Assembly (NCBI GenBank): GCA_947473305.1
Contig: CANJCB010000001.1
Span: 220,182 to 284,181, forward strand
DNA: 64,000 nucleotides
Origin: Rhodospirillales bacterium
GTDB taxonomy: Bacteria > Pseudomonadota > Alphaproteobacteria > ATCC43930 > CGMCC-115725
Direction: 5' to 3'
Position 1 is the first letter of the stretch, and each line of letters begins with the position of its first letter. Positions 47,668-56,831 of the stretch are shown here, piece by piece. The translations under genes and the position numbers were made by a program. The notes under the pieces were generated by a model. It saw only the letters and a program-made list of their open reading frames with translations. It was not told the origin of the DNA and searched no databases.

Positions 47668-49421
47668 CAGCGCATCTCCTCGACCGGCTCGACGCCGAAG
47701 ACGATGAGACCGGAGGCGATGACATGGGCCACCCCCTGCACCAGCGCCAGCCGCGCCCGGGTCATTTCCGTATCGTCGCTCAGGATGAAGCGAAGGGTCG
47801 CATCTTCCTTGCCCTTGTTCCAGAGACCGTGGAACCCGGCCGCGACTTCCTGGAGATAGAAGGCGATGCGATGGGGTTCATGGGCCTCGGCCGCACTTTC
47901 GACGAGACGCGGCCAGCTCGCCAAAATCTTGATCAGCGAGATTTCCGCGGGATCCGTCAGCCGGTTCAAGACCGCCCCCGCCAAAGCCTCCGAGGTGAGT
48001 TCGGCGGCGGGGAATTGCTCTGCCGCATGGCGCAGCACCGAGGTCGCCCGGGCATGGGCGTATTGGACGTAGAAAACCGGATTGTCCTTGGACTGCTCGG
48101 TCACCTTGGCGAAGTCGAAGTCGAGCGCCTGGTCGTTCTTTCGGATCAGCATCATGAAGCGGAAGACGTCCTTGCCGACCTCGTCCACCACATCACGCAA
48201 TGTCACGAAGGTCCCTGCCCGCTTCGACATTCGGACCGGGACGCCCCCGTCGAAGAGATTGACGAGCTGGCAGAGCTTCACGTCGAGCGCGCCCTTGCCC
48301 TCGGTCAGCGCCTTCACCGCCGCCTGCATGCGCTTCACATAGCCGCCGTGATCGGCGCCCCAGACATCGATCATCTCCGCGTAGCCGCGGCGGTACTTGT
48401 CGAGGTGATAGGCGATATCGGCGGCGAAATAGGTCCAGGCGCCGTCCGACTTCTTCAGGGGCCGGTCCACGTCGTCGCCGAATTCGGTGGATTTGAAAAG
48501 CGTCTGGGGCCGGGGCTCCCAATCGTCGGGCAATTTGCCCTTGGGCGGCTCCAGCACGCCCTCGTAGATCAGGCCCGCGCTGGTCAGCGCCTCCAGGGGT
48601 GCCTGGATGGCGCCAGCCTCCACGAGCTTGCGCTCGGAAGAGAAGAGATCATGACGGATGCCGAGGGCTCCGAGATCCTCCTTGATACCGATCATCAGGG
48701 CATCGATGGCGAATTGGCGCACGGTGGCGAGCCATTCCGCTTCGGGCGTGCCGAGCCATTTCGGCCCATCCCGCTCGGCCAGCGCGCGGCCCACGTCCTT
48801 CAGGTATTCACCGGGGTAATAGCCCTCGGGAATATCGCCGACCGTTTCGCCCAAGGCCTCGCGATAGCGCAGATGGGTCGAGCGGGCGAGCACGTCGACC
48901 TGCGCGCCCGCGTCGTTGATGTAATATTCCCGGCAGACCTTGAAGCCCGCTTTGTTGAGAAGCCCCGCCAGCGCGTCGCCGACCACCGCGCCCCGCCCGT
49001 GCCCGACATGGAGCGGGCCGGTGGGATTGGCCGAGACATATTCGATATTGACCGGCTTTCCCCCGCCAGCCGTCGAATCGCCATAGGATCGCCCGGCGCG
49101 CAGGATATCGGCCAAACGCGCCTGCCAGAAGGAATCCCGGATGCGCAGGTTGATGAAGCCTGGACCCGCCACCTCAACCCCTGTCACCTCGGGATGGGCG
49201 CGCAGCTTCACCGCGAATTTATCCGCCAGATCGCGGGGCTTCACCCCGGCCGGCTTCGACAACACCATGGCCGCATTGGTCGAGATATCGCCATGGCTCG
49301 GATCGCGCGGCGGCTCCACCGCGATGCGTGAAGCGTCGAGCCCTGCCGGCAGCGCGCCCTCGGCGACGAGTTCGCCGAGGGCCACGGCGACGCTGTCCTG
49401 GAAATAACGAAAGAGGTTCAT
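47667..49421 (-). CDS. argS: Arginine--tRNA ligase
   Basis: The class I synthetase has 584 residues. The N-terminal additional domain begins MNLFRYFQD, the HIGH-type motif is [13 protein letters not shown], the KMSKS-like motif is [11 protein letters not shown], and a C-terminal helical anticodon-binding domain follows. The ATG at 49421 shares one base with the dgt stop; a GTG one codon earlier is possible. Confidence 0.97.
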   Translation of the reverse strand: MNLFRYFQDSVAVALGELVAEGALPAGLDASRIAVEPPRDPSHGDISTNAAMVLSKPAGVKPRDLADKFAVKLRAHPEVTGVEVAGPGFINLRIRDSFWQARLADILRAGRSYGDSTAGGGKPVNIEYVSANPTGPLHVGHGRGAVVGDALAGLLNKAGFKVCREYYINDAGAQVDVLARSTHLRYREALGETVGDIPEGYYPGEYLKDVGRALAERDGPKWLGTPEAEWLATVRQFAIDALMIGIKEDLGALGIRHDLFSSERKLVEAGAIQAPLEALTSAGLIYEGVLEPPKGKLPDDWEPRPQTLFKSTEFGDDVDRPLKKSDGAWTYFAADIAYHLDKYRRGYAEMIDVWGADHGGYVKRMQAAVKALTEGKGALDVKLCQLVNLFDGGVPVRMSKRAGTFVTLRDVVDEVGKDVFRFMMLIRKNDQALDFDFAKVTEQSKDNPVFYVQYAHARATSVLRHAAEQFPAAELTSEALAGAVLNRLTDPAEISLIKILASWPRLVESAAEAHEPHRIAFYLQEVAAGFHGLWNKGKEDATLRFILSDDTEMTRARLALVQGVAHVIASGLIVFGVEPVEEMR

Positions 49422-50599
49422 CACGTCGTCGCGTACCTATCAAAAAGCCGATAATGCTCGTCGAGCGCAAAGCGGTCGGTCATCCCGGCAATATAATCCG
49501 TCACCACCCGTGCCGTCGCCGGAGTTCCCGGCCCATCGGCCTGGACGCCCCATTCCGTCGGCAGGCACCCCGGCTCGTCGATCAGGAGCCGGAAAATTTC
49601 CTGCACCATCCGCCGGGCTTTGGAAGCCATGCGGTTGACCTTGTAATGGCGATACATGCGCTCGAAAAGGAAGGCCTTCAACGCCTTGTCGTTCCTGGCC
49701 ATCTCGTCCGAGAAAGCCACCAGCGGCCCCCGTTGCGCGCGGACATCCGCAGCCGTCAATGGCTTGGCCGCGGCAACCCTGGCGCGGGTTTCGGCGACGA
49801 TATCGCTGACCATATGATTGATGAGCCGCCGGATCGCCTCGTGAATGAGCCGATTCTCCTCAAGGCCGGGGTAGCGGTCGCTGACCTCGCGGAACACCGG
49901 CCCGACCAGGGGTACCTCGGCAAGATCCGAAATCGCGAAGAGCCCGGCCCGCAAACCATCGTCGATATCGTGGTTGTTATAGGCGATATCGTCGGCGAGC
50001 GCCGCCACCTGCGCCTCGGCGGAAGGCCAGCTGTCGAGTTCCAGGTCCTGCAAGGCGATATGGGCGGCGATGGTTTCGGGCAAGGGCTTGTGTGCGAGCC
50101 GACCCGTCAGCGGGCCGTTATGCTTCACGGTGCCTTCCAGCGTCTCCCAGGTGAGGTTCAGCCCGTCGAACTCGGCATAGCGCCGCTCGAGGCGCGTCAA
50201 CACGCGGAGCGTCTGGTCGTTATGGTCGAAGCCGCCGAAAGGCTCCATCACGGCCGCCAGGGCATCCTCGCCCGCATGGCCGAAAGGCGGGTGGCCGAGG
50301 TCGTGGGCCAGGGCCAGGGCCTCCGCCAGATCCTCGTTCAGCCCCAGCGACCGGCTGATCGAGCGGGCGATCTGGGCGACCTCCAGGCTATGGGTCAGGC
50401 GGGTGCGATAATGGTCGCCCTCGTGATAGACGAAGACCTGCGTCTTGTATTTCATGCGCCGGAAGGCGGTCGAATGGATGATGCGGTCCCGGTCGCGCTG
50501 GAAAACCGACCGGCTCGGGCTTTCGGGCTCGGCATGAAGGCGCCCCCGGCTCTCCTCGGGACGGCACGCATAGGGGGCGAGCGGCACGGCCATGGTCAT
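49421..50599 (-). CDS. dgt: Deoxyguanosinetriphosphate triphosphohydrolase-like protein
   Basis: The HD-domain enzyme has 392 residues and hydrolyses dNTPs to deoxynucleoside and triphosphate. The metal site [13 protein letters not shown] follows [16 protein letters not shown], and the second metal-binding aspartate is in [19 protein letters not shown]. This is the short Dgt type common in alphaproteobacteria. It is upstream of argS and overlaps it by one base. erpA is divergent, 118 bases away. Confidence 0.92.
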   Translation of the reverse strand: MTMAVPLAPYACRPEESRGRLHAEPESPSRSVFQRDRDRIIHSTAFRRMKYKTQVFVYHEGDHYRTRLTHSLEVAQIARSISRSLGLNEDLAEALALAHDLGHPPFGHAGEDALAAVMEPFGGFDHNDQTLRVLTRLERRYAEFDGLNLTWETLEGTVKHNGPLTGRLAHKPLPETIAAHIALQDLELDSWPSAEAQVAALADDIAYNNHDIDDGLRAGLFAISDLAEVPLVGPVFREVSDRYPGLEENRLIHEAIRRLINHMVSDIVAETRARVAAAKPLTAADVRAQRGPLVAFSDEMARNDKALKAFLFERMYRHYKVNRMASKARRMVQEIFRLLIDEPGCLPTEWGVQADGPGTPATARVVTDYIAGMTDRFALDEHYRLFDRYATT

Positions 50600-50717
50600 G
50601 GCCCGAAACTACAGGCGCGGTCGGTGGCTTGCAACGCTTGGCAGCCCTGGGATTTCAGGCATTTGACATCGCGCGCAGGTTGCCTACATTGAGAGGCGTT
50701 GCAGCAGGAGACGATCG

Positions 50718-51077
50718 ATGGCGGAAGGCGGCGGAATCGCTGAAGAACGGCAGGTTAACCTGACCGAAAGCGCTGCCCGGCGGATCGCCGAACTGCAGAA
50801 ACAGGAAGGCTTGCCGGACGCGTTCCTGCGGCTTTCGGTTTCCGGCGGCGGTTGCTCGGGCTTTCAATACGGCTTCACTTTCGACGACTCGCGCCATGAC
50901 GACGACCGCGCTTTCGAGCGCGATGGCGTCACCCTGGTGATCGACGATGTCTCCTTGGACCTCGTCCAAGGCTCCGACATCGACTTCGTCGAAGACATGA
51001 TGGGCGCTTCGTTCCAGGTGAAGAACCCGAATGCCGCGTCGTCCTGCGGTTGCGGGAATTCCTTCTCGATCGGCTGA
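50718..51077 (+). CDS. erpA: Iron-sulfur cluster insertion protein ErpA
   Basis: This 119-residue A-type carrier passes Fe-S clusters to apoproteins. The three ligand cysteines are C46 (GGGCSGFQY) and C110/C112 (SSCGCGNSFSI). The intervening VTLVIDDVSLDLVQGSDIDF is family-like. It starts at an ATG at 50718 with AGGAGAC upstream. Divergent to dgt, a pairing seen in many alphaproteobacteria. Confidence 0.94.
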   Translation: MAEGGGIAEERQVNLTESAARRIAELQKQEGLPDAFLRLSVSGGGCSGFQYGFTFDDSRHDDDRAFERDGVTLVIDDVSLDLVQGSDIDFVEDMMGASFQVKNPNAASSCGCGNSFSIG

Positions 51078-51090
51078 CCAACAGGCTCCG

Positions 51091-52119
51091 TTAGTGCGAA
51101 TGTCCTGCCAGCTTCGCGCCTGCCGCGAGCGAGTGCAGTTTCGCGGCTGCAATCCCCCGATCCATCGGTGCCATTCCGCAATTCGTGCAGGCGATCAAAT
51201 GCTCCGCCTTCACATGCTTTAGCGCCGCCTCGATGGTCGCGGCGACCTCCTCGGGCTTTTCGACCGTGTCGTTAGCCACGTCGATCACGCCGACCATCAC
51301 GTCCTTGCCATCGAGCAATTCCATAAGGCGCATGGGCACTTTTGAATGGATGCATTCGAGCGAGACCTGCCCGATCCGGCTCCGGGCGAGCGCCGGGAAG
51401 ACCTGCTCGTATTGGCGCCACTCCTCGCCCAGCCCTTCCTTCCAGCGGACATTGGCTTCGATGCCATAGCCGTAGCAGATGTGGACGGCGGTCTTGCAGG
51501 TGAGACCTTCGATTGCCTGGTGCAGGGTATCGATGCCCCAGCCGGCCGCTTCCTCCATATAGACATTGAAGGCCGGTTCATCGAATTGGACCACGTCGAC
51601 GCCGTCGGCCTCAAGGCCCTTGGCCTCCACGTTCAAAAGCTCGGCGAAGGCATGGGCCATCTTGATCCGGTCGCCGTAATAGCCATCCGCCAGCGTGTCG
51701 ATGATGGTCATCGCCCCCGGCAGGGTGAACTTGATCTTCCGGTCGGTATGAGCCCGCATCAGCCGGGCCTCGGTCTGGTGCACCCGCCCCTTTAACCGCA
51801 GAGGCCCGGTGACGGTCGGCACCATCGCGTCGTAGCGGTTGTTGCGGATCCCCATCTTCACCTTGCGGCCGAAGTCGATCCCGTCGATATGCTCCAGGAA
51901 GCCATGGACGAAATGCTGCCGCGACTGCTCGCCGTCCGTAACGATATCGATGCCGGCGTCCTCCTGCTCCTTGAGCCAGAGGAGGGTCGCATCGTTCTTC
52001 GCTTGGGCAAGTTCGGCCCCCTCCTGCCGCCAGGCGGGCCAGAGAACCTTGGGTTCGGCGAGCCAGGCGGGCTTTGGGAGGCTGCCGGCGAGTGTCGTCT
52101 GGAATTTGGTCGCACCCAT
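51091..52119 (-). CDS. Short cobalamin-independent methionine synthase-like protein
   Basis: The product has 342 residues and corresponds only to the C-terminal catalytic domain of MetE; the N-terminal half of classical MetE is absent. Zinc-ligand candidates are H-x-C in AVHICYGYG, an acidic residue in SLECIHSK, and the cysteine in ACTNCGMAP. FDEPAF is typical for homocysteine binding. Short 'core MetE' proteins methylate homocysteine with other methyl donors, but the donor here is not known. It is convergent with erpA. Confidence 0.85.
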   Translation of the reverse strand: MGATKFQTTLAGSLPKPAWLAEPKVLWPAWRQEGAELAQAKNDATLLWLKEQEDAGIDIVTDGEQSRQHFVHGFLEHIDGIDFGRKVKMGIRNNRYDAMVPTVTGPLRLKGRVHQTEARLMRAHTDRKIKFTLPGAMTIIDTLADGYYGDRIKMAHAFAELLNVEAKGLEADGVDVVQFDEPAFNVYMEEAAGWGIDTLHQAIEGLTCKTAVHICYGYGIEANVRWKEGLGEEWRQYEQVFPALARSRIGQVSLECIHSKVPMRLMELLDGKDVMVGVIDVANDTVEKPEEVAATIEAALKHVKAEHLIACTNCGMAPMDRGIAAAKLHSLAAGAKLAGHSH

Positions 52120-52206
52120 GTCGCATATCCTCCCCGGGACTGGCGGGCCTTGCCTCGTTGCTAAGGATTATGCATCGTTCGCCCGGATTGAACAGCCGGG
52201 GTTCTG

Positions 52207-52980
52207 ATGAGAATAGCCACGTGGAACGTAAACTCGATCAAGGCCCGCCTGCCCAACGTGCTGGAGTGGATCGCCAAGACCTCGCCGGATGTGCTCTGCC
52301 TTCAGGAAACGAAGTGTCAGGCCCACGATTTCCCGGCTCTCGAATTCCAGAGCCTGGGCTATCAGGTCGAGGTGATCGGGCAGAAGAGCTACAACGGCGT
52401 CGCCATTCTCTCCAAGGAAAAGGCGCGCGACGTGATGGCCGGTCTCCCCGGCGACGACCTCGACGAACAGGCGCGCTATATCGAGGCGACTTTCGGCGAT
52501 ATCCGGGTGGCGTCGATCTATCTGCCCAACGGCAATCCGGTCGGCACGGAAAAATATCCCTATAAGCTGCGCTGGATGGAGCGGCTGAGGCTGCGCACCC
52601 TGGATCTCCTCGCCTCGGAGCAGGCCTTCGTGCTCGCCGGCGACTATAACATCTGTCCGACCGATGACGACGTTTACGATCCGGTCGGCTGGCGCGAGGA
52701 CGCCTTATGCCGGCAGGAAAGCCGCGATGCTTTCCGATCCATCGTCCATCTGGGGCTGACCGACGCCTTCCGCGTCTTCCATGCGGAGCCCCATCTCTAC
52801 AGCTTCTGGGACTATCAGGCGGGCGCCTGGCCGAAGGATAACGGCTTGCGGATCGACCACCTGCTGCTCTCGCCGCAGGCGGCCGACCGGCTCATGGGTG
52901 CGGAGATCGACAAGGGGCCGAGAGGCCAGGAACGGGCGTCCGACCACACACCCGTCTGGTGCGAGATCGGACCCGCCTGA
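52207..52980 (+). CDS. xth: Exodeoxyribonuclease III
   Basis: The 257-residue AP endonuclease and 3'-exonuclease of base excision repair has all expected motifs in order: ATWNVNSIKARL, CLQETKCQ, YNGVAILS, GDYNICPTDDDVYDP and DHTPVWCEI. It belongs to the ExoA/XthA2 type, with length as usual. The ATG at 52207 is alone on its strand between two minus-strand genes. Confidence 0.95.
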   Translation: MRIATWNVNSIKARLPNVLEWIAKTSPDVLCLQETKCQAHDFPALEFQSLGYQVEVIGQKSYNGVAILSKEKARDVMAGLPGDDLDEQARYIEATFGDIRVASIYLPNGNPVGTEKYPYKLRWMERLRLRTLDLLASEQAFVLAGDYNICPTDDDVYDPVGWREDALCRQESRDAFRSIVHLGLTDAFRVFHAEPHLYSFWDYQAGAWPKDNGLRIDHLLLSPQAADRLMGAEIDKGPRGQERASDHTPVWCEIGPA

Positions 52981-52993
52981 CCTTCCCTGCGGC

Positions 52994-54574
52994 TTACTGC
53001 TCCAGCCAGGCGTCCTGCCAGGAGCCCTGGCCCTGGGCGACGTTCCAGAGGCCCCGGAGCTTCTTGGTGGCGGCGTCGATAGGGCGGTATTCCCGCAGCA
53101 TCATCACCGGAAGATCCTCGGCCAGGATGACCTGGGCTTCCTTGTAGAACTTGCCGCGCTCTTCGTTGCTGACGGCCCGCTCGCCCTTCACGAAAAGCTC
53201 TTCGACGGCCGGATTGACATAGCTTGCGGCGTTGCCGAACGGCTTGCCGATCATCGCCTGCTGCCAGGTCCGCGCGACACCGAGGGCGGGATCGGAATAG
53301 CTCGTATAGACGATCAGCGAGACGTCGAAGTCGCCATCCACATAGATCCGCTTCAAGTAGACCGCGGTTTCCGGCGCATCGATCGTCACGTCCACGCCGA
53401 CCTGGCTCCACATGCTCTTCATGGCGACGGCGGTCTGCTCGAACTCCGGATACTGGGTGCTCGGCATCACCACGAGCTTGAACCGCTTGCCGTCCGCACC
53501 GCGCTTCAGGCCCTCCGCGTCAAGGATCGCATTCGCCTTGGCCGGGTCGTAGGGATACATCTTCATGAAGTCGATGTCGGGATTGGCGGCCCAGCCGATA
53601 GCGGTGGTGAAGGGCTGCGTCCCGACCTTGCCGATGTTGAAGGTGGCATTCTTGAAGATGTAGTCACGGTCCAGCGCCATGAAGAGCGCCTGCCGCACCT
53701 TCTTATTATCCAACGGCTTGTGTTTCATATTGAAGAAAGCGATCGAAGAATTGGGCGAGATATCGCTGTTCTCGATCTTGAGCTTGGGATTGGCGAGAAC
53801 CGCCGCCTTGTCGTTGGACGGCATGCTCTGCACCAGATCGATCTCACCCGCCGCCAGCGCCGAAGTGCGTGAGCCGGCGTTGCCGATGACCTTGCCAACG
53901 ACGCCGTCGAGATAGGGCTTACCGGGCTCGAAATACTTCGTGTTCTTCACCAGCCGCACGTTGTCGCCGCGCTTCCACTCCTGGAACTTGAAGGGGCCGG
54001 TGCCGACCGGCGCGGTAATGGTCGCGGGGTTGGTCTTGACGTCCGTGCCCTTCATCAGATGCGAGGGCAGGATTGCCGCCCCCTGGATGCAGCCGAAGGA
54101 AATCATGAAGGGCCCAAAGCTGTGCTTCAGCTTGAAGACGACCTTGTCGGGGGCTGGTGTCTCGATCTTGTCGATGACCTCGCCAGCGGGCCGGAAGATC
54201 GAGGAGAATTTCGTGCTGACTTCCTCGATCGTGTATTTCACGTCTTCCGAGGTGAAGGGCTTGCCGTCATGCCATTCGGCCTTGTTGAGCTCGAAGGTAT
54301 AGGTCAGGCCATCGGGCGAAATCGTCCAGGACTTTGCCAGCAGCGGATTGACCTTATAATCGTTATCGACCGTGATCAGTCCCTGATAGGTGATGCAGCC
54401 GAGCTGCCGGTCCGGGACGTTGGTGGAAATCGAGGGGTTGAAGGTCAAGGGATCGGAGACCATCGTGAAGATGACGGTTCCCCCCTTCTGAGGTGTTTGA
54501 GCCTGGGCCGCGCCGACCTGGAAAAGAGCGCCGGCCGCGCAGATCGCCGCCGTAATTTTTAATTGATGTCCCAT
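52994..54574 (-). CDS. ABC transporter substrate-binding protein, family 5
   Basis: The protein is a 526-residue periplasmic binding protein of the peptide/nickel/opine type. The signal peptide is residues 1-26 with cleavage at AQA-QTP. SBP family 5 landmarks are KSWTISPDGLTYTFELNKAEWHDG, VGTGPFKFQEWKRGDNVRL and a C-terminal lobe ending QGSWQDAWLEQ. The ATG at 54574 precedes the signal; the frame is open to 54670 without it. No permease or ATPase genes are adjacent, so its transporter must be elsewhere. The ligand is unknown. Confidence 0.9.
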   Translation of the reverse strand: MGHQLKITAAICAAGALFQVGAAQAQTPQKGGTVIFTMVSDPLTFNPSISTNVPDRQLGCITYQGLITVDNDYKVNPLLAKSWTISPDGLTYTFELNKAEWHDGKPFTSEDVKYTIEEVSTKFSSIFRPAGEVIDKIETPAPDKVVFKLKHSFGPFMISFGCIQGAAILPSHLMKGTDVKTNPATITAPVGTGPFKFQEWKRGDNVRLVKNTKYFEPGKPYLDGVVGKVIGNAGSRTSALAAGEIDLVQSMPSNDKAAVLANPKLKIENSDISPNSSIAFFNMKHKPLDNKKVRQALFMALDRDYIFKNATFNIGKVGTQPFTTAIGWAANPDIDFMKMYPYDPAKANAILDAEGLKRGADGKRFKLVVMPSTQYPEFEQTAVAMKSMWSQVGVDVTIDAPETAVYLKRIYVDGDFDVSLIVYTSYSDPALGVARTWQQAMIGKPFGNAASYVNPAVEELFVKGERAVSNEERGKFYKEAQVILAEDLPVMMLREYRPIDAATKKLRGLWNVAQGQGSWQDAWLEQ

Positions 54575-54708
54575 TGTGACTGCCTCCGAGCGATCCCCTC
54601 GGGTCATTCCGGGACAAAAGGGGAGCCCGGCGCCAAAAGGGTTGGCGCATGGTCGGCTATCGCGCGGCAAGCGTCAATGCCGAGAGGCTTTAGGAGGAGC
54701 CTTCCGAA

Positions 54709-55287
54709 TTAGAAGTGATAGCCATAGCGCAGCCGGAGGGTCTCGTAGCTGTCGAACCGATCGCCCATCGCCGGCGATGTGGCCTGATCGACGGAGAAGG
54801 ACAGGCTCTGGCGGTCGGCAAAGCGATAACCGAGTTCCAAAGCACCGTGAAGCAGCAGCGGCGGCCCCAGGCCCTGGCGACGCGGGTCAGTATTCAGAAA
54901 GCTGCCGCTATAGGAACCGGCGATGCCGACATTGCCGTAGAGGGCGCCGCTGTCGAACACCCCCCAGGTCAAGCCGACATAGGCTCGCCTCCCGCCATCT
55001 CGGGCGGTGTCGAGGCCAATTTGCGGCCGGGGGGAGAACAGCATCCGTCCGCCGGTTTCCGGAAGCGCGAAATCGAGCACGAGATCGCTTTCCGGATTGA
55101 TGCTGTGGCGAAGCCCCGAACTCCCGAAGTCCTGCAGGACCGGTCCCAGCCGGAACTCCGGCATCGGCGCACCGCCTCGTTGGAGGCCGGATCGCGTGAC
55201 GGTCTGCTCGGTTCCTGCCGCGAAAGCCGGCATGGCCAGCAGGATGAGTCCCGCCGCAAGGCCGAGAATGGAAGACAGGCGGGGCAC
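54709..55287 (-). CDS. PagL-like outer-membrane acyloxyacyl hydrolase family protein
   Basis: The product has 192 residues with a signal peptide cleaved after AFA at about residue 23. Alternating beta-strand sequence ends in LRLRYGYHF, a C-terminal aromatic residue typical of outer-membrane barrels. The pattern LLLHGALELGYRFADRQSLSFSVDQATS resembles the lipid A deacylase PagL, but where PagL has the catalytic H-x-S-N, this protein has SVDQATS, so the catalytic histidine seems replaced. It lies 2 bases downstream of a PilZ gene. Confidence 0.65.
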   Translation of the reverse strand: MPRLSSILGLAAGLILLAMPAFAAGTEQTVTRSGLQRGGAPMPEFRLGPVLQDFGSSGLRHSINPESDLVLDFALPETGGRMLFSPRPQIGLDTARDGGRRAYVGLTWGVFDSGALYGNVGIAGSYSGSFLNTDPRRQGLGPPLLLHGALELGYRFADRQSLSFSVDQATSPAMGDRFDSYETLRLRYGYHF

Positions 55288-55289
55288 AG

Positions 55290-55655
55290 TCAGGTCTCGC
55301 GCTTGCGGGGACGACCCGCAATACGCCGAGCAAGGGCCTTGTCGAGATCGTCGACCGCGCCATGAGGCAGCTGTGTGAAATGAAGGCTCGCCGTTCCAGG
55401 GGGATCGTCGATCCGCACGACTTCCGCCGTGAAATCGTAACTCCGGGCGCCGTCATCGACGCGGAAGGATCCCGTGACTTCCGATCCTGCCTCGACAACC
55501 CAATCGCCAAGTTCCAGAAGCACGCCGCTCAACGACCAATTGCGCACAACCTGTTGCTTCTCTCCAATCGTCACGACGACGGAAGGGATCGGGTAGCGCC
55601 GGTCTCGCCGCGCTTCGCCGGGATCGAAAAAGGTGCGGACGTTCCTCATAGTCAT
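55290..55655 (-). CDS. PilZ domain protein
   Basis: The product is 121 residues of a single PilZ domain. The cyclic-di-GMP arginine motif is RRDRR (residues 16-20), and the second motif NWSLSG (39-44) corresponds to (D/N)xSxxG, so both ligand-binding elements are present. It likely senses c-di-GMP and acts by protein contact. A second start, at 55649, is possible. The two-gene run with the PagL-like protein might link c-di-GMP to surface change, but this is only inferred from adjacency. Confidence 0.88.
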   Translation of the reverse strand: MTMRNVRTFFDPGEARRDRRYPIPSVVVTIGEKQQVVRNWSLSGVLLELGDWVVEAGSEVTGSFRVDDGARSYDFTAEVVRIDDPPGTASLHFTQLPHGAVDDLDKALARRIAGRPRKRET

Positions 55656-55769
55656 GAGCCAATCTGTGCCGCGTTAAGCAACACTATGATGCCCTATGTA
55701 GATTAACATCCCGTTTCCGACAAGAGTGCAGGCCCTGCCGGGGTGACCCCCGTCACAACAACCGATTGT

Positions 55770-56831
55770 TCAGCCACCCTTTTCCGGTGCGGCCGGAGGG
55801 TAGTCGTGAGTGGCGCCGAAGGGATCTTCAACCCTCCACTTCCCCGGCCCCTTCCCCCTCGCCAAGTAGTTGGGTCCGATGGGAACCTTGCCGTGACCTC
55901 CCGGCAGATCCAGCACATAGGTCGGCTGGCACAGGCCGGAGACCGCGCCGCGCAACGCGCGCATCAGGCCCTGCCCCTCCTCGATACCCGTGCGGAAGTG
56001 GCTGGTCCCCCGGGCAAGATCGCCATGATGGAGGTAATAGGGCTTCACCCGCATCTCGACCAGGCGGCGGAAGAGGGCGGTCAGGGTTTCCGCATCGTCG
56101 TTCACCCCGCGCAGCAGCACGGTCTGGCTCAGAAGCGGGATGCCCGCGCTCACGAGACGGCCGATGGCCTGCCTCGCGCCTTCGCTGAATTCCTGGGGAT
56201 GGTTCGCATGAAGCACGACGAAGAGCGCTTTGCCGGTGTCGAGCGCCTTCAGGAGACCCGGCGTGATCCGGCCGGGATCGACAACCGGTACGCGGCTGTG
56301 GATGCGGATCGCGCCGAGATGATCGATCTTGTCGAGCGACTGGACGATCCGCCCCATCCGTCGCGGCGACAGCAGCAGGGGATCGCCACCGCTCAGGATC
56401 ACTTCCCAGATTTCCGGATGCGACCGGATATAGGAGAGAGCAGCCTCCAGTTCTGATTCGGTGAGCGTCTGGCCCTCGGGTCCCACCTGCTCCCGGCGGA
56501 AGCAGAAGCGGCAATAGACCGGGCAGAGATGGGTGGGCTTCAGCAGCACCCGGTCGGGATAGCGGTGGACGATCCCCTTTACCGGCGAGCATCGATCATC
56601 GCCGATGGGATCGCCGCGTTCCTCGGGCGTGGTGACGAACTCCGCTTCCGTCGGCAGGAATTGGCGGGCGATCGGATCGTCAGGATCGGCGGGATCGAGA
56701 AGATCCACCATCTGGGGCGTGATCGCGACGGAGAAGCGCTCGGCCACCCGTGCCAGCGCCGCTTCCTTCTCAGGCTCGACGAGGCCCTGGGAAACGAGGT
56801 CGGCGACCCGGGTCAGCCTGCGCGCGGTCAT
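55770..56831 (-). CDS. epmB: EpmB-like lysine 2,3-aminomutase (radical SAM)
   Basis: The product is a 353-residue radical SAM enzyme with CxxxCxxC at C103, C107 and C110 (THLCPVYCRFCFRREQVG), VILSGGDPLLLS, and GLCQPTYVLDLPGGHGKVP. This is the KamA/EpmB type that makes beta-lysine, usually for modification of translation factor EF-P. The C-terminus lacks the longer KamA tail. The start shares ATGA with the valS stop. Neither epmA nor efp is in the window. Confidence 0.85.
   Translation of the reverse strand: MTARRLTRVADLVSQGLVEPEKEAALARVAERFSVAITPQMVDLLDPADPDDPIARQFLPTEAEFVTTPEERGDPIGDDRCSPVKGIVHRYPDRVLLKPTHLCPVYCRFCFRREQVGPEGQTLTESELEAALSYIRSHPEIWEVILSGGDPLLLSPRRMGRIVQSLDKIDHLGAIRIHSRVPVVDPGRITPGLLKALDTGKALFVVLHANHPQEFSEGARQAIGRLVSAGIPLLSQTVLLRGVNDDAETLTALFRRLVEMRVKPYYLHHGDLARGTSHFRTGIEEGQGLMRALRGAVSGLCQPTYVLDLPGGHGKVPIGPNYLARGKGPGKWRVEDPFGATHDYPPAAPEKGG

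Noticed and set aside
47724..49331. 535-codon plus-strand frame across argS
   Set aside because: Antisense of argS, whose motifs are complete; no ribosome site or domain in the shadow frame.
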